Shown here one piece after another: positions 28,501 to 34,864 of a DNA stretch of 64,000 nt (position 1 is its first letter; the number at the start of each line of letters is the position of its first letter). This DNA comes from Ophiura sarsii (lineage: Eukaryota > Echinodermata > Ophiuroidea > Amphilepidida > Ophiuridae). Position numbers and translations under genes: made by a program. The notes beneath the pieces are model-generated. The model had not been told where the DNA came from. It saw nothing but the letters and a program-made list of their open reading frames with translations, and made no database searches. The DNA is taken from positions 2,467,353 to 2,531,352 of the forward strand of contig CM069442.1 in NCBI GenBank assembly GCA_035610835.1, given 5' to 3'.

Positions 28501-29792
28501 TTTTTCACAACTCTTGCCGATTTTCATTTATAAAAATCACTATGCCGATTATTTTTTTCTCAAATTTACGGACGATTTAATGTCCATTATATCAACATCC
28601 CAAAGTTGATATCGACATGTCGGGATAATAACCGATATCGACATAATGTTGACATCGTCCATGTCGATGACATCTCTAGTTCTATTGACCAAAATGTGTA
28701 TTTTACAAATGCAATTTCAGACACTTGTTATTTTCTTCTTCCTTACAGCTTGAATCTGCTGTTGAAACATTATCAGTAAGCCAAGAACATGACGGCATAA
28801 GCCCTGGACAAGAGGCCTTGTCCCTATTTGGCGATGAGTTTCTCTCATCAGTACAAGCCGCTGCTATGCGGTGCGCACAAGAGCGGGACAATCTAGCACA
28901 AGAAATTGAAGAAGTTAAGCAGATGCAAGAACAGCACGCCAAAGAGGAGTTGACAGTATTACATAAACAAGAGAAGAAAGAAGATGTAGATTCCGATCAT
29001 GTGCAATGTAAGGATAATCCCCCTGTTGAACATCAAGATGAAAAACAAGCTGATCCACCTGAAAGAGTAATTGCAAAAACAAGACCTAAGAAGGTCATAC
29101 GTACGATATCCAATCCAAACCATCCAAACGGAGTGGAGGCTAAACCCCATCAAGACAAAAAGAATGGTGTTTCCAATAGCAAGAGTTCAACGCCGGCGAG
29201 TCGGAGGCTATCAACAAAAAATATGCGGGGGTCAGACAGAGTGGCTCCTAATCAGAAGCCAACTACTTCAACTTTTAAGAAGCCTTCCTCTCTTACTTTT
29301 CAAAAATCAAACGGGGCTTCCTCTCATGAAAAGCCCCCGACTCCAACTTCTCAGAAACCTCCGACACCAACATCCCACAAGCCTCCCACTCCAACTTTTA
29401 AGAAGCCTTCCTCTCCAACATCTAAGAGGACACCGACTCCAATCTCCCGTAATATACCCACTCCCTTGTCCAGACCTAGATTGTCTTCCAGAAGCACACC
29501 TTCCCCGGCTCCTAATCAAAGAAGTTCGTCTTTATCAAATATACCAGTAAGTCCTAGAGGAACTTCAACCATTGCTGGAAAATCTGCTATACCGTTTCCT
29601 TCAAGTGGCATACCTAAAATGTCACCCAGGAGTGGGATCCCTAGGGCTAATAGCACGCCCTCAAGACTCAGTCAGCAAGGTTCACCAGATGGGGTTTCCA
29701 AGAAGAAACACAGTGCGTCTGGGAGCAGCAGTGCATCTGGATCAGAAGAAAAATTGCTGGGTGAAAGGGGAGACAGTGCAGGCGATTCGTAA
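7447..29792 (+). CDS. Coiled-coil protein with SxIP-rich tail (13 exons, 739 aa)
   Basis: Spliced gene: join(7447-7506, 7953-8002, 8899-8998, 10918-11006, 11930-12044, 13312-13446, 14677-14907, 15317-15406, 23510-23575, 24158-24246, 27184-27242, 27723-27814, 28749-29792). All introns are GT-AG, phases match, and the sum is 2220 nt. Residues 1-140 are charged and helical (heptad-like stretches such as LKSENAQLKKEL), and 184-260 and 290-390 are further helical blocks. Exon 13 adds one more Glu-rich coil (about 430-470), then a disordered basic Ser/Thr/Pro tail with PTPTSQKP-type repeats. SxIP motifs start at residues 655, 671, 678 and 687. SxIP in a basic Ser/Pro-rich context is the established EB1-binding signal, so a microtubule plus-end or centrosomal role is inferred. 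I cannot name an orthologue. Every transposon in the region sits in an intron, none in an exon. Confidence 0.85.
7510..7690 (-). mobile_element. Possible tRNA-derived SINE
   Basis: On the - strand a run like TAGTGGATAAAGCGCATG (A-box-like) is followed by GTGGAATTCCACGAG (weak B-box-like). The match is loose. Confidence 0.3.
7953..8002 (+). CDS. Coiled-coil gene, exon 2
   Basis: 50 nt between TTTTACAG and GTAAGT; codes ALKSENAQLKKELDRI, a clear heptad-type segment; leaves phase 2. Confidence 0.8.
8085..8790. mobile_element. MITE-like repeat with central hairpin (copy 1)
   Basis: Intron 2. The segment 8277-8451 is a near-perfect inverted repeat, arms about 55 bp beginning GAGAATAAAGGTATTG. 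Flanking sequence to about 8790 resembles 31120-31640 in opposite orientation (shared GTTTAAGAATG end, ATTCTCATTGGTT-type stretch, GCGCACTTCTGCAGTGCGTC-like stretch). No coding content. Confidence 0.7.
8899..8998 (+). CDS. Coiled-coil gene, exon 3
   Basis: 100 nt between TTCCATAG and GTAGGC; completes a Ser codon and codes LYKQLTEEGPAENYDERR... through QLERQ. Phase 0 at the end. Confidence 0.8.
9643..10020. mobile_element. Possible MITE with CCCTTTGAACCTGAA ends
   Basis: Short inverted ends CCCTTTGAACCTGAA (9644) and TTCAGGGTTAAAGGG (about 10005-10019) flank 375 bp of non-coding DNA in intron 3. No clear target duplication, so tentative. Confidence 0.4.
10131..10826. mobile_element. PIF/Harbinger-like MITE (696 bp, TTA duplication)
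   Basis: Terminal inverted repeats of 34 identical bases, beginning GGCCCCTTGCAATTAAATG, with TTA on both sides (10128-10130 and 10827-10829). A 3-bp TWA duplication and GGCC-type ends fit the PIF/Harbinger superfamily. No transposase frame. Perfect end identity suggests a recent insertion. Confidence 0.85.
10918..11006 (+). CDS. Coiled-coil gene, exon 4
   Basis: 89 nt between TTTACACAG and GTAAAG; VLLQSDALASRAAALLEVEN... through SAQLR, strongly helical; leaves phase 2. Confidence 0.85.
11807..11888. repeat. Imperfect palindrome in intron 4
   Basis: GATGTCATCATTTTGATGATG ... CATTTTATGATGACATC around a CATGATATCAGTCATG centre; likely a decayed MITE or foldback. Confidence 0.45.
11930..12044 (+). 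CDS. Coiled-coil gene, exon 5
   Basis: 115 nt between AATATCTAG and GTAAGT; ELLASEVRGPSVPVERSQLT... through LYKNIE; phase 0 at the end. Confidence 0.85.
12241..12454. mobile_element. Mariner-like MITE (214 bp, TA duplication)
   Basis: Inverted ends GGGTAAAGTCACCAG...AGCGCCTATTTTC and GAAAATAGGCGCT...GGCGACTTTACCC, about 37 bp with few mismatches, flanked by TA at 12239-12240 and 12455-12456. Non-coding. Confidence 0.8.
13312..13446 (+). CDS. Coiled-coil gene, exon 6
   Basis: 135 nt between TTCCATACAG and GTGAGT; 45 codons, HGGSEKLQQPILYMGNFLKP... through NLKQV; phase 0 both sides. Confidence 0.85.
13461..13999. repeat. Interspersed repeat family B, copy 1 (uninterrupted)
   Basis: About 540 bp in intron 6 that match 45352-47985 once two insertions are removed from the latter (shared TATAGTGGGTGTGG, TGCCCTACACAAAGT, TAACGCAGC, AAAACATAGTTC stretches). 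It ends in a local hairpin, CCATATTTGTGTCGTCGTG ... ACACGACTCCAAATATGG. This copy serves as the empty-site reference for copy 2. Confidence 0.75.
14149..14169 (+). repeat. Poly-C run of 21
   Basis: Uninterrupted C run in intron 6. Confidence 0.95.
14408..14607. mobile_element. MITE with GACAGTGACGTA ends
   Basis: Inverted ends TATAGTCTATTTGGACATCAT + GACAGTGACGTAAC and GTAACGTCACTGTC + AATAGAGTATA; about 200 bp, non-coding, ending 70 bp before exon 7. Confidence 0.55.
14677..14907 (+). CDS. Coiled-coil gene, exon 7
   Basis: 231 nt between CACATCAAG and GTAAGA; 77 codons AKLESKLYSLQKQLHALHQS... to LTPAAPW. An alternative acceptor six bases later (CAAAG) would also stay in frame and drop two residues. 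Confidence 0.85.
15317..15406 (+). CDS. Coiled-coil gene, exon 8
   Basis: 90 nt between TTATTTCAG and GTCAGT; PLLQRSISPEITIDSVIASL... through KHQQ; phase 0 both sides. The next intron is 8.1 kb and full of transposons. Confidence 0.8.
16010..16275. repeat. piggyBac left subterminal repeats
   Basis: Palindromes and inverted copies of TAGTACTTAGTTCTT-like motifs, including ACTACAAATTACTATTAGTAATTTGTAGT-type dyad symmetry at about 16033-16061. Mirror-image motifs occur at 21295-21435. These are probably transposase-binding sites. Confidence 0.7.
16760..16814 (-). repeat. Internal telomere-type (CCCTAA)9 array
   Basis: Nine perfect CTAACC units (TTAGGG on the - strand), inside the piggyBac element and upstream of its promoter. 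The element's own termini, CCCTAACCC, are one and a half such units. Confidence 0.95.
16880..17100 (+). promoter_or_regulatory. Repeated E2F-like and CCAAT-box promoter units
   Basis: Tandem units of about 70 bp. TTTCCCGCC or its complement GGCGGGAAA occurs five times (16892-16900, 16921-16929, 16992-17000, 17024-17032, 17062-17070), alternating with ATTGG (CCAAT complement) at about 16883, 16943, 17014 and 17084. TTTCCCGCC is a known E2F-type site and CCAAT the NF-Y site; together they mark cell-cycle promoters in animals. They sit just upstream of the TATA box of the transposase gene. Confidence 0.65.
17142..17148 (+). promoter_or_regulatory. TATA box of the piggyBac transposase gene
   Basis: TATATAA, 120 bp before the ATG at 17262; initiation is expected near 17170, giving a leader of about 90 nt. 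Confidence 0.7.
17262..19899 (+). CDS. piggyBac transposase, spliced (813 aa)
   Basis: join(17262-19642, 19839-19899). Exon 1 runs to a donor (AG|GTAAGC) that overlaps the stop which would close it. Exon 2 (after CTTTACAG) adds FHARVNIPVDGNDDDSGSA, restoring the end of the Cys/His-rich domain. Residues 43-78 are very basic (nuclear localisation), 108-237 are an Asp/Gly/Ser acidic repeat, and then comes the DDE/D catalytic core: SIDEAM with Asp448, MDRLYTS with Asp524, GGVDRADQ with Asp655 and Asp658. This matches the piggyBac DDD triad plus the extra Asp. The C-terminal zinc-binding domain has C757-x2-C760, C779-x2-C782, C787, C791 and H796. The enzyme cuts and pastes at TTAA. ATG context is AAAATGA. 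Longer than insect piggyBac (about 590 aa) because of the acidic N-terminus. Confidence 0.93.
17641..17972 (+). repeat. GATGAC-rich coding repeat of the transposase
   Basis: Imperfect GATGATGGTGACGATGAC-like repeat coding the acidic Asp/Gly/Ser tract. Long frames in the other five readings here are shadows of it. Confidence 0.85.
20490..20875 (+). repeat. T-rich degenerate minisatellite in the piggyBac 3' region
   Basis: Repeats of ACTTTTTGGAACTTTTTTGCAATT-like units, ending in AAATAAACAAATAAAATAAATAAATAAA, which holds several poly(A) signals. TTTCAG just before 20490 and CCAG|GTATGT near 19920 could splice a 3' UTR intron. Confidence 0.6.
20923..21200 (+). repeat. Tandem duplication in the piggyBac 3' region
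   Basis: Two copies of about 120-160 bp, starting AGCCATTCAGTTCAAATGGG (20922) and AGCTATTCAGTTCAAATGGG (21081), each with ATTCCACCTTTGTTCAA and TTTTCATCCTTGATGATT. Confidence 0.8.
21820..22258. mobile_element. hAT MITE (439 bp, CTTTACAT duplication)
   Basis: 15-bp inverted ends CAAGCATGTGCAACC / GGTTGCACATGCTTG with the perfect 8-bp duplication CTTTACAT (21812-21819, 22259-22266). The GGGCCGCATGTGGCCCGCGG subterminal stretch is characteristic of a widespread hAT group in animals. No transposase. Confidence 0.9.
22693..23158. mobile_element. Mutator-like MITE (466 bp, 9-bp duplication)
   Basis: Perfect 9-bp duplication GGGAATACC (22684-22692, 23159-23167). Inverted ends TATGCTGGTTCCC...ACTCATCCATAGATGCAGGTAC and their complement, about 57 bp with indels. 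A 9-bp duplication points to the Mutator superfamily. Related pieces lie at 3197-3272 and 25035-25262. Confidence 0.85.
23510..23575 (+). CDS. Coiled-coil gene, exon 9
   Basis: 66 nt between TTGACATTAG and GTAACA; VKLSVMALLKACNYSRQVSK LE in 22 codons; phase 0 both sides. Confidence 0.75.
23650..23722 (+). repeat. Short tandem duplication
   Basis: GTTTTCCAGAAATTAGGCA occurs twice within 50 bp in intron 9. Confidence 0.7.
24158..24246 (+). CDS. Coiled-coil gene, exon 10
   Basis: 89 nt between ATTTCCAG and GTAAGG; AKACAEELKFHQAVYHLQIK... through NAVR; leaves phase 2. Confidence 0.85.
24370..24545 (+). mobile_element. tRNA-derived SINE, copy 1
   Basis: tRNA-like head with CAGTTAGGCGTCCGCC (A-box region) and GGGTTAGATCCCT (B-box-like), followed by a body (ATGTGACCCATTTTTCTCCCC ... 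GAAACACGC..AGGGAGTTAGGGTTA) that is shared with 49480-49560. Confidence 0.7.
24573..24860 (+). mobile_element. Second tRNA-derived SINE
   Basis: tRNA-like head GAGCAGTGGATAGCGCT...GTTGGTTCGAGTGCC, with good A- and B-box-like segments about 45 bp apart, then a body with TGCCTCTTTACCCAGATGTA and AAATGGGTACC. It differs from the SINE just upstream. Confidence 0.65.
25035..25262 (-). mobile_element. Partial copy of the 22693 Mutator-like MITE, inverted
   Basis: Read on the - strand it follows the right half of 22693-23158: CCCCATTGCAACGTAGCCATTGC, GATGCATCACCTAAACTA, GTAGAGTCTAATCTAG, then the GGATCCAGGATTCAGAGTACCAGCA end. Cut by an AAT microsatellite at 25268. Confidence 0.7.
25268..25293 (+). 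repeat. (AAT)n microsatellite
   Basis: Eight AAT units between two mobile elements. Confidence 0.85.
25336..25895 (-). mobile_element. Penelope-like element 3' part with GIY-YIG domain
   Basis: The - strand frame (148 codons from 25843, open further to about 25895) reads VHPKDKR...VYEIPCNGCKKTYIGESGRL.GTRLKEHKTEV, the start of the GIY-YIG endonuclease domain typical of Penelope-like retroelements (Y-x-I-P-C, C-x3-Y-I-G-E-x-G-R, R-x3-H), then the downstream EAKIIDKE and TRWLKEAIWIRRR motifs. The RT domain is absent (5' truncated). The frame shown has no stops. It meets an inverted second copy head to head at about 25895. Confidence 0.88.
25896..26144 (+). mobile_element. Penelope-like element, second copy, inverted
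   Basis: Same 3' coding sequence as the neighbour on the opposite strand (WDEAKIIDKEGHKTTRWLKE onward), but with 51 bp deleted after KEAIW; GAATAA occurs at both ends of the lost segment. Ends with the same 3' sequence, ...GGATTCGTCAAAAGAAC. With the - strand copy it makes a head-to-head inverted repeat with almost no spacer. Confidence 0.88.
26059..26118 (+). ncRNA. Hammerhead-ribozyme-like motif of the Penelope element
   Basis: CAGATGA, then a helix GACTCC / GGAGTC closed by a 10-base loop, then GAAAC. This is the core-stem II-GAAA layout of hammerhead ribozymes, known from Penelope-like elements. The canonical core is CTGATGA, so position 4 is U to A, and a closing stem III is only partial (CGT ... 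ACG). The same motif lies inverted at about 25380-25430. Activity is doubtful. Confidence 0.5.
26147..26260 (-). mobile_element. L2/CR1-type retroelement 3' tail
   Basis: On the - strand, CAGCGCTTTGATCACTTTG ... GGTGCTATATAAATACTAATTATTATTT, the widely shared 3' end of L2-like LINEs and the SINEs they mobilise. Confidence 0.6.
26455..27112. repeat. 26-bp minisatellite, about 25 copies
   Basis: Unit ACAGTACCCATACAGGTACTTTGCAT-type (26 bp), with an A/C variant (AGTACCC or AGTCCCC) scattered along the array and GGGCA replacing TTGCA at both ends. 26 is not a multiple of three, so all six frames run open for up to 235 codons; these are artefacts. The array ends 70 bp before the exon 11 acceptor. 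Confidence 0.95.
27184..27242 (+). CDS. Coiled-coil gene, exon 11
   Basis: 59 nt between GATTTTCAG and GTAAGT; EAYSGFETSVESLICKPLN; enters in phase 2, leaves in phase 1. Just after the 26-bp minisatellite. Confidence 0.8.
27723..27814 (+). CDS. Coiled-coil gene, exon 12
   Basis: 92 nt between ATTTTGTAG and GTGAGT; EILQQFSKLKTTASEEALKD... to CHADQ; ends in phase 0. Confidence 0.85.
28024..28110 (-). repeat. Degenerate telomere-like repeat
   Basis: Loose AACCCTAACCC / AACCTAATCC units in intron 12; less regular than 16760-16814. Confidence 0.55.
28240..28680. repeat. Region of repeated ATATCGACATG motifs
   Basis: Many copies of TATCGACAT / ATGTCGACAT in both orientations, clustered at 28250-28325 and 28605-28675 as though the two ends of a decayed inverted-repeat element. 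Between them a 21-22-bp tandem duplication ATAGTATAGAATATTACCGCA (28364-28410). Confidence 0.5.
28749..29792 (+). CDS. Coiled-coil gene, exon 13 (last, SxIP tail)
   Basis: Acceptor TTCCTTACAG; 347 codons to TAA at 29790. Begins LESAVETLSVSQEHDG, has a Glu-rich helix (AQERDNLAQEIEEVKQM), then a low-complexity basic Ser/Thr/Pro region with three PTPTSxKP-type repeats and SNIP, SAIP, SGIP and SGIP motifs in the last 85 residues; ends acidic (GDSAGDS). Confidence 0.9.
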   Translation, partial: LESAVETLSVSQEHDGISPGQEALSLFGDEFLSSVQAAAMRCAQERDNLAQEIEEVKQMQEQHAKEELTVLHKQEKKEDVDSDHVQCKDNPPVEHQDEKQADPPERVIAKTRPKKVIRTISNPNHPNGVEAKPHQDKKNGVSNSKSSTPASRRLSTKNMRGSDRVAPNQKPTTSTFKKPSSLTFQKSNGASSHEKPPTPTSQKPPTPTSHKPPTPTFKKPSSPTSKRTPTPISRNIPTPLSRPRLSSRSTPSPAPNQRSSSLSNIPVSPRGTSTIAGKSAIPFPSSGIPKMSPRSGIPRANSTPSRLSQQGSPDGVSKKKHSASGSSSASGSEEKLLGERGDSAGDS

Positions 29793-29919
29793 AATCTTTA
29801 CCTGCAGTGGAAGCAACAACAAAAAAAGGTTTTATACATATATTTCTCAGTCATCATGTTTTACAGAGGATGTGGACCCAGGTCACATGACATCAGGCAG
29901 CAAACAATGGTTGTAAGCA

Positions 29920-29925
29920 AATAAA
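29920..29925 (+). terminator. Candidate poly(A) signal of the coiled-coil gene
   Basis: AATAAA, 128 nt after the stop codon at 29792. Confidence 0.55.
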
Positions 29926-29929
29926 TGGC

Positions 29930-30780
29930 AAATTGTTATCAAAAAGACCACTTTACCAGCGAGATGAAAACACTTTTGGGACACCCTGTACACGAGTCAC
30001 ATTATTTATATACTCCTAAAAGTTGTTTCTGGTTATACGTATAAGAAATGTAATTACCAAATTGCTCAAAATTGAAATCAAAATATTACTCAGGGTATTG
30101 TAAAAACCCATATTTATTCATCAAAATATTATCAAAATGCATGGTCAGATCATTTAATCACTAAATACTTAAAAATGCATATTTTAAATACCATTTAAGG
30201 AGTAATTCTGTTATACCCTTCACAGGGGTATTCACAGTGCATGATTTTTAAGAACGACGCATAATACTAATGTAGAGTGTGGAGGGTATTACAGAATTAT
30301 GCCTAATTTAATCCCTAAAGATATTATGAAAATGCACATTTAAGATAATTCAATCACTAAAACTATTATCAAAATGCATGTTTAAGATATTTAATCAATA
30401 TTTAGTTGTAACCATTTGTTTATTATTTGTTCAAAATATATCATATCTTGTCTTACATATTTTAAGAGCTTCCCTATATTCAGAATATATTATGCAATAT
30501 AATCTAGTTATGACATGAAAAAAAATCTTTAGCATTGCATATTCAAAAGAGAAGCATTTATTTGAGGTTATTTGTCTGTATTCTAGCTGTTATCATATTA
30601 AAAGAAATTTCTAGCATTGTATTTTCAAAAAGAGGAGATACTTCTCTGTCCGTACAAAATCACATATTTTATGTCAAATTTACTGGGTAATAGATGTTGA
30701 TATAAAACAAAAAATTGCCATAATAGTAACTATCTATTTGGCTATTCACTCTACTGTTGTGATGATAAATTGTCGCTGTT
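29930..30780. other. Intergenic AT-rich DNA
   Basis: No exon seen. A possible decayed inverted repeat (GGAGTAATTCTGTTATACCC at 30199, GGGTATTACAGAATTATGCC to 30303). Several CAAAATGCAT repeats. Confidence 0.45.
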
Positions 30781-30783
30781 TTG

Positions 30784-31012
30784 TCAAAACCCTGTATCTC
30801 CATCTGGCCCTTCAGCATGTATTAAGTAATTGTGCTATGTATAACATTTGGGCAGTATGCTCTAAACATATTCAAGGGCACATCCATTTAAACCTGTAAG
30901 TGTTCTTGCCCCTGAACATGTATATAAAGTAACATGTCATATGCATAACCATTTGGCAGTTTTACTTATTCATGTTGAAGGGCTGGAAGCGGAAAATCAT
31001 ACAAGGTTTTGA
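30784..31012. mobile_element. MITE with TCAAAACC ends
   Basis: TCAAAACCCTGTAT..CTGGCCCTTCA at the left and TGAAGGGCTGG...ATACAAGGTTTTGA at the right form inverted ends. A left-end copy lies at about 7805-7860 and a right-end copy at 38280-38320. Confidence 0.6.
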
Positions 31013-31119
31013 TCGAACTGCAACAAATTGGTAAATGTAACTGATTTACACTTAAGGAGTGTTTGTGAGAGATATATCGATTGAAAATATGTATATTTGA
31101 CATTTATTGTATATTCTTT

Positions 31120-31640
31120 AACAGCTAAGAATGTTTAAACAATTCTCATTGGTTGTCAGAGAAATCAGCGACATTTATATGAGACAACTTAACACGACGT
31201 ATATTAATTACTGTGACCACCCTCGCGCAGTGCTTGGTAACTGTAGTTTTGTTCCATATCGCGCACTTTTGCAGTGCGTCTAATGCTCTTTTCTGTGTGC
31301 TTATGCTGCGCATTACGCTGACGCATGGCACAGGATTGGATGGAATGTTGTGGGTCATTCGGTACTAACAATTTTACAGGGTAAAAGTGGACAAATGTGA
31401 GCAATTTAAGGTACAAATTTGATTGAATAAATGTCTAAAATATGACTGATGTTTAAGAATGAGAATAAAGGTATTGTTTTTAGACTGTACCTGTGATATA
31501 TTGTCTGACATAAATTGCGTTTGGTATCGGTAGTATTGTTTTTTGCGTAGAGCAACTCCGACTGCGGCGTCGTTGTTCCACTTAAAATAATACTGCATTT
31601 GTGTCAGACAATATAACACGAATACCTTTATTCTCTAAAT
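31120..31640. mobile_element. MITE-like repeat with central hairpin (copy 2)
   Basis: Hairpin 31461-31635 has the same GAGAATAAAGGTATTG arms as 8277-8451, and the flank 31120-31440 matches 8460-8790 in reverse orientation. Confidence 0.65.
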
Positions 31641-32253
31641 CAATGTGACACAATCTGATTTCCACCCTATTTTTATTCTTCCAATGCGTGATTATCTTTA
31701 GTATGCATATAGCGCCTTTAATTAAAATCCTGGTATTTATTAGTTTCATGTATTTATGCATTGAGTATTCCAACAAAGAAATGTATTCTTTTGACGGATG
31801 CAAATAATCTTTTACCAACCCCGTTCCAAATTCGTAATTTGTAGCCAGTCGCAAGCAAGTAGCCAGTAGCAATGGTTCTTATTGTTTGCTTTAAGTGTGT
31901 GAATATTTAACAATGCAAATCATAATTTTCTGTTTTGGGATTGGGTATACAAGGGTAAGTCAATGAAAGTGCCATTATATATGATATTTGATGATGGGTG
32001 GTTCTATTGAGAGATATCGCAAACACAAACTGCGTGTACATTTTGTCTTTCACAGCCATCCCTAGAATAGGTTTTTATGCAGGATATAATCGATGGTACG
32101 ATTAGACTAGGCCGGCCAAAATCAAGATGATTTGACCCAATTAAGTCCCTTGTTGGACAAGCTATTGTATCCTCTCCTACTGGCTGTAGACTGGAGAAAA
32201 TGGTGTTTCAACACTCAAGTCACGAGCTGTCAGTCATGACAGATATGTATATA

Positions 32254-32915
32254 CAGGGTGAGTACAAAAAAACTACAATAGTGGAAAGAAGCCATTTTGT
32301 TTTCAAAACCAAAATGAATTTTAAAACTTTTTAAACGTTGCAAGAATGACGTATTTAATCTTAACTTTGTGTTAAAAAATGAAGTCCACCGCATTTTTCG
32401 TTTGTCTTTGGTGACCCTCTTTGCAGCACAACCAAATTTACCTGTTTGTCTACGAGCACAGTGGTTTTCAATTGAAATGGCACACATTGCATTTTCATAT
32501 TTGAATATCCCGCCAACAAAAATTTGGAAAATGTCAGTTTTATTAAAATTAAGAACATTATAAGCTTTCATAGCATGGGTATGGTAAATTGATTATGCTA
32601 ACTCACATTTCAACAAGAAAGGATGCATTAAATTCCAATAACATCACAAATGTACTCAAGTTCCCAAATTTGAATGAGCGACACATTTTGCGATCTGATG
32701 CATATTTTGAATATCTCGTGGACAAACGTGTGAAATGGGTGCACTGGTAAAAAGGTTTACCAAAGGCAAACAGAAAATGATATTGTCTTCATTTTTTTAC
32801 ACCAATTTAGTAACAAATAAGGTATTCTTATAACATTTAAAAAATTAAAACTTCAACTTAGTTTTTAAAACAAGATGGCTTCTTTCCACTATTGCAGTTT
32901 TTTTGACTCACCCTG
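32254..32915. mobile_element. CAGGGTGAGT-ended MITE (662 bp, TA duplication)
   Basis: Inverted ends about 55 bp long: CAGGGTGAGTACAAAAAAACT...GAAAGAAGCCAT and ATGGCTTCTTTCC...GACTCACCCTG, flanked by TA (32252-32253, 32916-32917). Tc1/mariner-type. No transposase frame. Same terminal family as 15497/22506. Confidence 0.85.
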
Positions 32916-32929
32916 TATACTAACCAACT

Positions 32930-33870
32930 ATCCATACACTCCATTTCATCACAGAGTAATGTTAAGTTGATAACATTTGTAATACTGCTGAATTGGACAT
33001 TTAATTTGAAACCCTTAATCATTAAATAACTTTGCAACAGTTAATTTCATGTCAGTATGAGTAAGAATAAGCAGTTAAACTTAGGATTTCCAATAACACA
33101 TAATAAATAAGTGAGTGAGAGGAAAGATCAAAATGTCTAGAAAAATTAGAGATATGTAGCAATCAAATTTAGCTTAGCATTTTACTAATTGCTCAATCAG
33201 TTTTAAAGAAAACACCTACAAGTTTTGATTTGGTGAAATTGGTCTTTTAGTTGACAACAAATACCTGCTCTTGGGGGCTAACCGACCCATCTTCTTATTT
33301 GTAATTTAATTTTTTGAAATGTTTGAAAATTTTCTAAAATTGCTAAACATTCACCGACATTTTTGGAAAAAAGTCCATTTGCCCGTAGAACAGGGTTTTG
33401 ATTTTTGTCGCCTTATCTATAAATTTACATTAAATTGTATAGTATTTTTAAGTGTAAAAACTTCTAGATCTGAATGTGAAATTATTTTGTCTCATAAAAC
33501 TTGTTGTGTAAAATAGAACAGGATGTGTGTTTTTATGAGGCTGACAAGAAAGTTATTTCTGTGCTTGCATGCACGTTGGCAATGGTATGTGTGTGATAAT
33601 GCCTTTTTTATGATGCTAGCTGGTACAAAACTATTTTGAAAGATTGAAATGAACATAAATGGGATAATAGCAAATAGGTATTTTTCCATTCAAGTCTTAC
33701 ATTAATATATTGTAAATATCATTGCTATTAAATTGTGATTATATTAATGCCTTAAGGTGTAAAGTAGATTTGTCAAAGGGACAAACTTAAAACTGTATTC
33801 TGCCTTCATGTCTGTCATGAAATGACACCTTTTATCTATAGTTGTGTTGTAATAGACCTAAGAGGCAGTC
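32930..33870. other. Intergenic DNA, nothing coding
   Basis: One repeat fragment, CCCGTAGAACAGGG followed by TTTTTGTCGCCT (33380-33415), recurs at 37955-37995. Otherwise unique. Confidence 0.45.
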
Positions 33871-33879
33871 TGGTATAAT

Positions 33880-34234
33880 GTTGTAATCATCCGTGTGAAC
33901 GATAACACAGATTAAGGGTGCTTCTTTCGACCAAAACTCGGGCCGTGTTAAGGGTATCAAAATCACCCACTTTTCACCCTAAATCCGCGCTAAGTGTCGC
34001 TTGGGCAGATACTCATGTGTCATCATTGTAAAAATAGCCCAAAATGGTTAGGGGTAAAAGGTGAATCACACAATTATTTCAGTCGAAACTCCGTCTTGAG
34101 GACCTATATCCTTTGCTAATTAAGAATATGATTCGTTGAGCTAAATTTCCGTTAAGGGTCACTTTCTCCTTCTTTGAGAATCTGCGTTAAGGGTAGTTTT
34201 TGAAAGCGCATTATTTACACGGATGCTTACAACT
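33880..34234. mobile_element. MITE with GTTGTAAxCATCCGTGT ends
   Basis: Inverted ends TTGTAATCATCCGTGTGAAC and TTTACACGGATGCTTACAA; about 355 bp, with several TTAAGGGT motifs inside. Confidence 0.6.
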
Positions 34235-34249
34235 TTTATACATAGTGCG

Positions 34250-34275
34250 CCCCCCCCCCCCCCCCCCCCCCCCCC
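34250..34275 (+). repeat. Poly-C run of 26
   Basis: Uninterrupted C run. Confidence 0.95.
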
Positions 34276-34360
34276 TGAGTAATAGACTCAAAAGATTTCC
34301 TGTGTAAGCAAGTCCATCATGCATCACATCAATGCAGTGCCTAAACAGCTCCTAAGGATA

Positions 34361-34543
34361 CTGTAAAAGTGGACATTTTCGCGCTACCATTATTTTGGCG
34401 CTAAAATCAGCAAGTGCAAAAATTTAAATGTGTGAATATATTCATTTTGTGTGTAGGTCTATGTAAGGAAGCACAAAATTGCAAAAATGAAATCAAGCAA
34501 TATTGTTCAAAATGTGCAAAGCGCGAAAATTTCCACTTAACAG
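34361..34543. mobile_element. Mariner-like MITE (183 bp, TA duplication)
   Basis: CTGTAAAAGTGGACATTTTCGCGCT at the left, AGCGCGAAAATTTCCACTTAACAG at the right, with TA at both borders. Confidence 0.8.
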
Positions 34544-34864
34544 TATGCAATCATAATCTTTATATTGTCTTCATATTTATAATCTTGCTCTAAAAGTGTG
34601 TTTTGTATTCTGAAATCTATGTAGTGCAATATGAAGGGCAATTCAATGCAAATTGAATGTTTAGAAATTTGTAGGTATTTATTTGATATGTAGAATATAG
34701 TATTCAAATATTGATTGCATTCATCAAAAATTTACTTTTATCTTGAAATCATTTTCTTAAGGCCAAAATTGTTTAAAGTTGGGCAATAATTATACAAATA
34801 TTAAATAGAGTGTATGCAATAAACCAACCAGAATGGTATAACAATGGATTGAACAGCCATTAGG

